Source of the DNA: an uncultured Bacteroidia bacterium | GTDB taxonomy: Bacteria > Bacteroidota > Bacteroidia > Bacteroidales > Prolixibacteraceae | Direction of reading: 5' to 3' | Assembly: GCA_903902325.1 (NCBI GenBank) | Contig: CAIUUO010000150.1 | Span: 1 to 64,000, forward strand | Length of the DNA: 64,000 nucleotides | In this document: one piece after another, positions 57,579 through 64,000 of the stretch | Layout: each line of letters begins with the position of its first letter | Numbering within the stretch: the stretch's first letter is position 1 | Position numbers and translations under genes: made by a program | The notes under the pieces: model-generated | The model's input: only the letters and a program-made list of their open reading frames with translations | Told to the model about the DNA's origin: nothing | Databases searched by the model: none

Positions 57579-60566
57579 ATGGAAAAAGAGAAACTGGACC
57601 AGATATCGATATCCAACCTGTTTAAAAGACGCAAAACAGACAGGGATATTTTTCAGGAACTGATGCCCACCCGGGTCAAGGAAGTATTGCTGTTCGCCAC
57701 ACTTTACGACGCCTATTCCATTGAAAGGGAAGGACAATTTACAGACAAGATATTCGGAGAGTACCTGCAGCTTAACCTTTATGCAGCCCCTCGGTTTACC
57801 AGCGTGAATACTCCTGAGGATGTGGTTCCGACCATTAATCTCCGGCATTTCGACCTCATCATCATCATGGCCGGAGTCGACAAAGAGATGCCGATTCAGG
57901 TAGCTGAACTGATTCACCAGCACAAACCCCGTATTCCAATCCTCCTGCTTGTCAATAACAACAATGATGTTGGCTATTTCAAACGTTCTGCCGCTTTGGT
58001 TCCTGCCATCGACAGGGTGTTTGTCTGGAACGGCAACTCCAACGTATTCCTGGCCATGATCAAATACATTGAGGACAAGCGCAATGTTTTCAGGGATACT
58101 TCATTGGGGGGAGTTAGAATTGTGTTGTTGGTGGAGGATTCCATAAAATATTATTCGCGGTATCTGCCTTTGCTTTTTTCAAGTGTCCTGACTCAGACCC
58201 AGGCTTTGGTTTCTGATGATTCGACGGACGAGCTACACAAAATATTCAAATACCGTGCCCGACCCAAGGTATTGCTGGTAAGTACCTATGAGGATGCTGT
58301 GCAAATCATCAGCGATTACAAGGATTATCTGCTCTGTGTTATTTCGGATGTCAAATTTTCGAAGGATGGCGTTAACGATGAGGATGCAGGAATAGAGTTG
58401 CTGAAATATACCCGCAAAAGCCTGAAATATCCCATTCCGCTGCTTTTGCAATCCCATGATATTGAAAATGCCAAAAGGGCTGAGGCAATTGGAGCCGGAT
58501 TTATAACTAAGAATTCGGATACATTGGCACATGATATACACGCTTTTATCAATTCGAAGCTCGGTTTTGGCGATTTTATCTTCAAGGATAAAAGAGGCAA
58601 CAAGATTGCTTGTGCCAGAAACCTGCATGAATTTGAGGAACTTGTATCCAAAGTACCTATGGAATCACTGTTGTACCATGCCGGGGAAAATGATTTTTCT
58701 ACCTGGCTGATGGCACGCGGAGAGTTTAATATGGCAGAAAGGCTAATACCCTATAAAGTCGAGGATTTCGAGAATACCGAGAAACTCCGCGACTTTTGTT
58801 TGAACGTTTTTACCGATGTCCGTGAAAAGAAAAACAGGGGCAGAATCATCAATTTTGATTCGACACTGATTACAGGAAATCGATATATTGTCCGCATGGG
58901 ACTTGGTTCCCTGGGCGGAAAGGGGAGAGGTCTGGCATTCATGAGTAATCTGTTGGAAAATATCGACATGAAGGCCATCCTGAGTGGAATAAACATTCGC
59001 ATGCCTGCCACCTCGATTATTGGCGCCTTAGAGTTCGATAAATTTCTTGAGTCGAATAACTTGCTGAGCCTCGCCTTTCATTCCACAGATCAGGAAAAGA
59101 TTAAAACTGCATTTTTAGCGGGAGACCTGAGTGTTACGCTGAAAGATAAATTGATGCAGTATATCCAACAGATTCGGCAGCCTCTGGCCATCCGGTCATC
59201 CGGTTTGTTTGAAGACTCCCTTCTGCAGCCTTTTTCCGGGGTATATGATACCTACATGATTCCCAACAACCACGCTGACCAGGAAGTAAGATTTGATCAG
59301 TTGTGCAATGCAGTCAAGCTAATCTATGCATCCGTTTTTAGCAACGATGCACGATCCTATTTCCAGGCAATCAATTATAAAATTGAAGAGGAGAAGATGG
59401 CCATTATCATTCAGCCTGTTGTCGGAAAGGAGCATTCCGGTAAATTCTATGTGGATATTAGCGGAATTTCCCAATCTTACAACTATTATCCCTATTCCTA
59501 TATGCAGCCTGAAGACGGCTTTGCTGTGGCAGCAATGGGACTTGGACAGGCAGTTTCGGGCGGCGAAAAGGCGTACCGTTTCTGTCCGAAATATCCGGCG
59601 CTGAATATCGGTGCCATTTCTGACCAGATTAGGGATACACAACGGGAATTCTATGCCATCGATCTGACTCACAGTGAATTTGATATGCCTCATCTCGGCG
59701 AATTGGCAGCCATTCGTAAATATCCCATATCAGCAGCAGAAAAAGATGGCGTTATTGAACAATGCGTTTCTACCTACGACATGGAAAATGAGGTCGTCCA
59801 ACCGGGAATCGGTTCCAGGGGCCCCCGTGTAGTTGATTTTGCCAACATGTTGAAATACAATCAAGTTCCACTGGCCGATGCGCTGATAGTCACGATGAAA
59901 CTCTTTCAGCAGGCCATGGGTTCGCCTGTCGAGATGGAATTTGCCGTTGATCTCAACAAGGGAGACAACGGATGGCCTACTTTTTACCTGCTTCAGCTGA
60001 AACCTCTTATTCGAAGGGAAGATGATATAAAAATAGACCTGGATGAACTTGACAGGAACAACCTGGTGCTGCTCTCTCAAAAAGGGATGGGCAACGGCAG
60101 AATCAAGGGGATTCATGATGTGATTTATGTGGATACTAAGCGGTTTGACCGGACACGGACCAAAGAAATTGCTGCTGAGATACAGGAATTTAATAAATTG
60201 TTATGTGAGGAAGACCGGAAATATGTATTGATCGGTCCCGGCAGATGGGGCACACGCGATGAATTTACTGGTATTCCGGTCAGGTGGGCGAATATCAACA
60301 ATGCCAAGGTGATTGTCGAAATCGGTTTACCCGATTTTCCGCTGGATGCATCTCTCGGTTCGCATTTCTTTCACAATGTGACCTCTATGAATGTGGGTTA
60401 TTTTTCAGTACCCGTGATCGACGGCAATGATTTTGTCAATATGCAATTGCTGGACTCGCAGGAACTTGTCAGGGAGGGAAAATTCGTAAGATGGGTACGC
60501 TTCGAGAATTCATTGGAGGTTTTGATGGATGGACGTAAACGAACGGCGGTGGTGCGGATGAAATAA
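57579..60566 (+). CDS. Receiver-linked PEP-synthase-like ATP-grasp protein
   Basis: 995 residues. Residues about 30-165 form a receiver-like fold in which the phospho-acceptor position is not Asp (DLIIIMAGVD), so it is probably inactive. Residues about 185-325 form a second receiver with acidic LVEDS, phospho-acceptor D257 in LLCVISDVKF, LLLQSHD and Lys in GFITKNS. From about residue 445 the protein matches the PPDK_N/PEP-synthase ATP-binding domain: MGLGSLGGKGRGLAFMSNLL, LAIRSSGLFEDSLLQPFSGV and VEMEFAVDLN. The phosphohistidine swivel and the PEP-binding TIM barrel of true PEP synthase are missing. It may phosphorylate something other than pyruvate, controlled by the receiver. Confidence 0.83.
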   Translation: MEKEKLDQISISNLFKRRKTDRDIFQELMPTRVKEVLLFATLYDAYSIEREGQFTDKIFGEYLQLNLYAAPRFTSVNTPEDVVPTINLRHFDLIIIMAGVDKEMPIQVAELIHQHKPRIPILLLVNNNNDVGYFKRSAALVPAIDRVFVWNGNSNVFLAMIKYIEDKRNVFRDTSLGGVRIVLLVEDSIKYYSRYLPLLFSSVLTQTQALVSDDSTDELHKIFKYRARPKVLLVSTYEDAVQIISDYKDYLLCVISDVKFSKDGVNDEDAGIELLKYTRKSLKYPIPLLLQSHDIENAKRAEAIGAGFITKNSDTLAHDIHAFINSKLGFGDFIFKDKRGNKIACARNLHEFEELVSKVPMESLLYHAGENDFSTWLMARGEFNMAERLIPYKVEDFENTEKLRDFCLNVFTDVREKKNRGRIINFDSTLITGNRYIVRMGLGSLGGKGRGLAFMSNLLENIDMKAILSGINIRMPATSIIGALEFDKFLESNNLLSLAFHSTDQEKIKTAFLAGDLSVTLKDKLMQYIQQIRQPLAIRSSGLFEDSLLQPFSGVYDTYMIPNNHADQEVRFDQLCNAVKLIYASVFSNDARSYFQAINYKIEEEKMAIIIQPVVGKEHSGKFYVDISGISQSYNYYPYSYMQPEDGFAVAAMGLGQAVSGGEKAYRFCPKYPALNIGAISDQIRDTQREFYAIDLTHSEFDMPHLGELAAIRKYPISAAEKDGVIEQCVSTYDMENEVVQPGIGSRGPRVVDFANMLKYNQVPLADALIVTMKLFQQAMGSPVEMEFAVDLNKGDNGWPTFYLLQLKPLIRREDDIKIDLDELDRNNLVLLSQKGMGNGRIKGIHDVIYVDTKRFDRTRTKEIAAEIQEFNKLLCEEDRKYVLIGPGRWGTRDEFTGIPVRWANINNAKVIVEIGLPDFPLDASLGSHFFHNVTSMNVGYFSVPVIDGNDFVNMQLLDSQELVREGKFVRWVRFENSLEVLMDGRKRTAVVRMK

Positions 60567-60741
60567 TTCGACATTTAAAAAATTCGACAATGTGACAATT
60601 CGACGATTCGACAATGAAAAAGAATAGAGCTGAGTAGAAATTTATATTAAAAAATGAAGGCCAACCTTCATATCTTGATTAAAAAATGCAATTTTGAATT
60701 GCGTAATTGTCGAATCGTCGAATTGCCGAATTGTCAAATTA
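60566..60741. repeat. Inverted pair of GACAATTC octamer arrays
   Basis: The first array at 60566-60616 has units GACAATGT, GACAATTC, GACGATTC, GACAATG after AATTC; the second at 60700-60741 is the inverse, with TAATTGTC, GAATCGTC, GAATTGCC, GAATTGTC. Both have an 8-base period; about 85 bases of unrelated sequence separate them. A short inverted repeat GAAGGCCAACCTTC lies between (about 60656-60669). Confidence 0.8.
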
Positions 60742-60751
60742 AAAGGATTTT

Positions 60752-61753
60752 ATGAAAACGCTAAAAATTTTCCTGATCTCACTGATCGCCCTCATTCTGA
60801 TTTATCTCGCAGGGCCAAAGATGCCCAAGCCGGTTCTGAACCAAAATCTTCCAATCATCGAGGGAAGTGTTGAAAATTATGTGGCATCCATGGAAAGCAA
60901 ACCGGGATTGAAAATAAGGCCGGGTTGCGAGGCCAAGATTTTATGGGCCAATGATTCCCTGCATGCTGTAACCGAATATGTTCTGTTGTATTTGCATGGT
61001 TTCTCCGCCAGTTGGAGGGAAGGTTCCCCCGTCAATGCGGATTTTGCCCGTCATTTCGGCTGCAATGCATTTCTGGCGCGACTGGCTTCTCACGGACTGG
61101 TTACAGATGATCCTTTGTTGGATATGACTCCTGAACGTTTGTATGAATCTTCCAAAGAGGCACTTGTGGTGGCACATCAACTTGGGAAAAAAGTGGTCAT
61201 CATGGGTTGTTCAACAGGATGTACCCTGGCCTTGAAACTGGCTGCTGATTTTCCCGATCTGGTCTATGGAATGATCCTGTATTCACCGAATGTGCAGATC
61301 AAGCAGAAATCTGCAGCATTACTTTCTGGTCCATGGGGATTACAGATTGCCAGAATAAACTATGGCAGCAATTACAGGGTAACGGATGACGATCCGAACG
61401 GTGAGGTCTGCAAATACTGGAATTGTAAGTACCGGTGCGAGGCAATCGTCTACTTGCAGCAGCTTCTGGATGCCACCATGAACAAAGAGGAATTTGGAAA
61501 GGTGAAATGCCCTGTCTTCATGGGGTATTATTACAAGGACGAGCAGCATCAGGATGAGACTGTTGAGGTGAAGGCTGCCATCAAAATGGTCGATAAACTG
61601 GGTACCACGGAATCCCTAAAGAGAAAGATGCCTTTTGCCAATGCCGGAGCTCATGTGATGGCCAGTGATTTAACCTCCGGTGCAGTTCCTGAAGTCAGAA
61701 AAGCCACATTTGCCTTCGCAGAAGAAATACTGAAAATGAAAACGGCTCAATAA
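60752..61753 (+). CDS. Alpha/beta hydrolase, membrane-anchored or exported
   Basis: 333 residues. N-terminal hydrophobic segment IFLISLIALILIYLAG anchors or exports it. The fold shows YVLLYLHGFSASWREGSP with the oxyanion HGF, nucleophile Ser in VIMGCSTGCTLALKLA (GxSxG), VYGMILYSPNV and a C-terminal FANAGAHVMAS where the His probably is catalytic. The likely acid is between these. It is a serine hydrolase such as an esterase or lipase; substrate unknown. It ends one base before the convergent Hpt gene, so there is almost no space for a terminator. Confidence 0.87.
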   Translation: MKTLKIFLISLIALILIYLAGPKMPKPVLNQNLPIIEGSVENYVASMESKPGLKIRPGCEAKILWANDSLHAVTEYVLLYLHGFSASWREGSPVNADFARHFGCNAFLARLASHGLVTDDPLLDMTPERLYESSKEALVVAHQLGKKVVIMGCSTGCTLALKLAADFPDLVYGMILYSPNVQIKQKSAALLSGPWGLQIARINYGSNYRVTDDDPNGEVCKYWNCKYRCEAIVYLQQLLDATMNKEEFGKVKCPVFMGYYYKDEQHQDETVEVKAAIKMVDKLGTTESLKRKMPFANAGAHVMASDLTSGAVPEVRKATFAFAEEILKMKTAQ

Positions 61754-61754
61754 T

Positions 61755-62099
61755 TCAAAGTAAAGCCAATTCGGACTTAAGCTCTATGATTGCGGCTTCA
61801 CACTGGCGTTCGAAATTGCCAATATGGATAGGATAGCTTTCAGGATCAATATTTTGCCTGATTTTTGTCAGTAAGACATCCATCTCAATGGCAGACTCCT
61901 TCATACCCATAATCTGAATGGATGACTTGATTTTATGCGCTTCTGCACCAAGTGCCGAATATTGTCCTTTCCGGTATAAATCCTTCAAATTCTGATTAAA
62001 TTCAGGAACGTGAGATAGAAACATCTCAACCATTTCACGAATGATTTGCTTGTCCCCTTCTGCAGCCTCCTTAAGATAATCTAAGTTTATGTATTCCAT
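61755..62099 (-). CDS. Stand-alone Hpt phosphotransfer protein
   Basis: 114 residues, a single histidine-phosphotransfer domain. The acceptor His is in GAEAHKIKSSIQIMGM. The N-terminal EYINLDYLKEAAEGDKQIIR and EMVEMFLSHVPEFNQNL are usual for Hpt proteins. It can receive phosphate from hybrid kinase receivers and pass it to another regulator; the hybrid kinase at 806-2203 is one candidate but is 60 kb away, so the partner is unknown. Confidence 0.9.
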   Translation of the reverse strand: MEYINLDYLKEAAEGDKQIIREMVEMFLSHVPEFNQNLKDLYRKGQYSALGAEAHKIKSSIQIMGMKESAIEMDVLLTKIRQNIDPESYPIHIGNFERQCEAAIIELKSELALL

Positions 62100-62139
62100 T
62101 AAGAATGATGGTGTGTGTAAATTCGGATAATCCGGTTAG

Positions 62140-62147
62140 CAAAAATA
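62140..62147 (-). promoter_or_regulatory. Candidate -7 box of the Hpt gene
   Basis: CAAAAATA on the plus strand is TATTTTTG on the minus strand, 41 bases before the Hpt ATG. No good -33 box. Confidence 0.35.
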
Positions 62148-62300
62148 AGAATATTAATTCTGACGGCATGAGTTTTGTTAGGAACTTCTTTTTTAATTAT
62201 TCTTAATTTTGGCGGAAAGTTAAAAATCTCGAAAGAGCAGTCAGTGACGTTTAGTAATGAAATTTTGCAGTAAATCCCAAATATCTTAATTTCTTATATT

Positions 62301-63383
62301 ATGCAAACCACCTATTTTCACGGTATTCATCTGAATTATAAGGCTAAAATGGCCGAATTTGCCGGTTTTGATATGCCAATTGAATACACAGGGATCAAGG
62401 ATGAACATATGACTGTCCGAAACAGAGTCGGAGTTTTTGATGTGTCCCATATGGGCGAAATATGGGTTAAGGGATCGTCTGCATTGGACTTTCTGCAGAA
62501 AGTTACCACAAATGATGTATCTGCTCTTCAGCCTGGCCAGGCTCAGTACTCCTGTTTTCCAAACGGAAAAGGCGGAATCGTGGATGATCTGCTTGTTTAC
62601 TTTTTTTCTCCAGAAAAATACCTTTTGGTGGTTAATGCCGCTAATGTGCAAAAAGACTGGAATTGGCTCGTGTCGCAGAATGATTCAGGCGCTGAACTTG
62701 ACAACGCTTCTGACCGGTTCTCCCAGCTTGCCATTCAGGGACCCAAAGCCCTGGAAGTTCTGCAGAAACTTACTGAAGTCGATCTTTCTGCCATCAAATA
62801 TTACACTTTTGAAGTAGGTGAGATGGCAGGAGTAAAAGATGTAATCATCTCGGCCACAGGATACACAGGCGCCGGAGGCTTTGAACTTTATTTTGAAAAT
62901 AGGTTTGCTGATCACATGTGGAATGCAATTTTTGATGCCGGTAAAGAAGAAGGCATCAAACCAATCGGACTTGCCGCCCGCGACACTTTGCGCCTTGAGA
63001 TGGGCTTTTGCCTGTATGGGAATGATATCGACGACACTACCTCTCCCATTGAAGCAGGATTGGGATGGATCACAAAATTCAATGACCACAAGCAATTTAT
63101 TGACAAAGATCTGCTTATGCAGCAGAAAAAGCAGGGTACAGCCAACCGCTTATGCGGATTTGAGATGATCGACAGGGGCATTCCGCGGCACCATTATCTG
63201 ATTGCTGACGCATTGGGAAAAACGATCGGACACGTTACATCGGGAACCCAGTCACCGGTTTTGGAGAAAGGTATTGGTATGGGATATGTTCCCGCAGAAT
63301 GGTCTAAACCCGGGAGTGAGATTTATCTGGAAGTCCGTGGTAAACTGCTTAAAGCCAAAGTGGTGAAAATGCCATTTATTTAG
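62301..63383 (+). CDS. gcvT: Glycine cleavage system aminomethyltransferase (T protein)
   Basis: 360 residues, the usual size. Transfers the methylene group of the glycine-derived aminomethyl-H protein to tetrahydrofolate and releases ammonia. Family signature: [88 protein letters not shown], and [20 protein letters not shown]. The other glycine cleavage genes (gcvH, gcvP) are not in the window. It is followed by serC on the same strand. Confidence 0.96.
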   Translation: MQTTYFHGIHLNYKAKMAEFAGFDMPIEYTGIKDEHMTVRNRVGVFDVSHMGEIWVKGSSALDFLQKVTTNDVSALQPGQAQYSCFPNGKGGIVDDLLVYFFSPEKYLLVVNAANVQKDWNWLVSQNDSGAELDNASDRFSQLAIQGPKALEVLQKLTEVDLSAIKYYTFEVGEMAGVKDVIISATGYTGAGGFELYFENRFADHMWNAIFDAGKEEGIKPIGLAARDTLRLEMGFCLYGNDIDDTTSPIEAGLGWITKFNDHKQFIDKDLLMQQKKQGTANRLCGFEMIDRGIPRHHYLIADALGKTIGHVTSGTQSPVLEKGIGMGYVPAEWSKPGSEIYLEVRGKLLKAKVVKMPFI

Positions 63384-63592
63384 ATTGTTTCCATATCTCG
63401 GAATTTTTGCAGGATTAACCTAAAATTAACTGATTTTTATCATGTTTTGAAGATAAATGTGTTAATTTTACACTCGTTCTATCTGATGTAAGTACATTAA
63501 ATATAAGTAGTTAAATATCTAACAGATTATATATTTTAAACCTGCCCGGCACCATCCGGCCAGCCAGTCAAAACAATTAAAAACTGATCCAA
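63384..63592. other. Intergenic stretch before serC
   Basis: AT-rich for about 150 bases, then a small GC patch with CCGGCACCATCCGG near 63547-63560, which could form a short stem. No recognised promoter or riboswitch. Confidence 0.35.
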
Positions 63593-64000
63593 ATGAAGAA
63601 GCATAATTTTTACGCGGGACCATCTATTCTTCCCGAGTTCACGATTCAGAAAACGGCAGAAGCCGTAATCAATTTTGCAGGAACAACTTTGTCGGTGATG
63701 GAAGTTTCGCACCGGAGCAAGGAATTTGTGGCTGTCATGGACCAGGCCATCGCATTGGTAAAGGAGTTGCTGGAAGTACCGGAAGGCTATGAAGTTCTCT
63801 TTTTGCAGGGCGGCGCAAGCACCCAGTTTTACATGGCTCCCTACAACCTCATGAAAACAAAAGCTGGTTACATGAACACAGGTGTTTGGGCAACTGCAGC
63901 CATCAAGGAAGGTAAATTCTTTGGCGAGGTGGTAGAAGTGGCCTCTTCCAAGGACAAAAATTTCAACTACATCCCTAAAGGCTTTGATATTCCTGCCGAT
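63593..64000 (+). CDS. serC: Phosphoserine aminotransferase, N-terminal part (cut by window end)
   Basis: Opens with ATG 63593 ([20 protein letters not shown]) and continues to the last base of the window, about 136 residues. The pattern [20 protein letters not shown] and [20 protein letters not shown] is characteristic of SerC, the PLP-dependent enzyme that forms 3-phosphoserine from 3-phosphohydroxypyruvate and glutamate. The reading frame stays open through the visible part. It follows gcvT, so serine and one-carbon metabolism may be neighbours here. Confidence 0.93.
   Translation, partial: MKKHNFYAGPSILPEFTIQKTAEAVINFAGTTLSVMEVSHRSKEFVAVMDQAIALVKELLEVPEGYEVLFLQGGASTQFYMAPYNLMKTKAGYMNTGVWATAAIKEGKFFGEVVEVASSKDKNFNYIPKGFDIPAD

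Noticed and set aside
62100-62300. Glycine riboswitch before gcvT
   Set aside because: I could not find a convincing glycine-aptamer pattern in the 200 bases upstream.

Overview
The window looks like a chromosomal segment of a member of the Bacteroidota. Evidence: promoter -7 boxes of the TAnnTTTG type, two TonB-dependent receptors with carboxypeptidase-regulatory-like N-termini, a FISUMP-domain lipoprotein, a hybrid histidine kinase, a LytS/LytTR pair, GH30 and ThuA/PmoA-type carbohydrate genes, and a SerC start at the right edge. A free-living marine or sediment Bacteroidales/Marinilabiliales-like organism is my guess at finer level; the sequence does not prove it. No rRNA, tRNA or CRISPR array was recognised.

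Layout. 1-6.1 kb: small envelope protein, hybrid kinase, FISUMP lipoprotein, START-domain protein, FAD-dependent oxidoreductase. 6.3-11.3 kb: rRNA methyltransferase RlmF, GH30 hydrolase, pirin, dicarboxylate/amino-acid symporter. 11.3-12.2 kb: HicAB toxin-antitoxin beside a decayed HigA antitoxin. 12.3-19.8 kb: exported nitroreductase, Tat-exported Gfo/Idh/MocA oxidoreductase, ThuA-PmoA fusion, a REP-associated tyrosine transposase (RAYT) interwoven with three copies of its REP palindrome, amidohydrolase, URO-D-family protein. 19.9-21.6 kb: four tandem paralogues of an unrecognised two-helix membrane protein. 21.7-28.4 kb: second Gfo/Idh/MocA protein, TonB-type receptor, stand-alone PmoA-like protein, agarase-like hydrolase. 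28.5-35.6 kb (minus strand): adaptor, ABC permease, TolC-type channel, second adaptor and M28 peptidase, with no ABC ATPase. 35.9-40.8 kb: TonB receptor with LytS/LytTR and a quinone-reductase-like flavoprotein. 41-47 kb: DUF421 protein, CPA2 antiporter, acyl-ACP thioesterase, Obg, PAP2 phosphatase, RidA.

47-57.4 kb is the most distinctive unit. A HutC-type GntR regulator is divergent from an operon encoding E2, E3 and a fused E1 alpha-beta of a 2-oxoacid dehydrogenase complex, a PHP-like protein, a sorbitol-6-phosphate-dehydrogenase-like SDR with an extra N-terminal region, and a sorbose-phosphate-reductase-like zinc dehydrogenase. Operator-like palindromes lie on the -33 region of both divergent promoters. 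I infer a dedicated catabolic route that oxidises a polyol or sugar derivative to a 2-oxoacid and then to an acyl-CoA; the substrate cannot be read from sequence. 57.5-64 kb: a receiver-ATP-grasp (PEP-synthase-like) protein, an alpha/beta hydrolase, a stand-alone Hpt protein, GcvT and the start of SerC.

Across the window, gene boundaries carry short tandem arrays with 7, 8 or 9 bp periods, often as inverted pairs: CACAAAGG-type pairs behind genes, GACAATTC-type octamers mostly in front of genes, GCTAATGT octamers, TTTTGGA heptamers and CCCTTCGAC palindromes. Some supply stop codons or promoter boxes to neighbouring genes.
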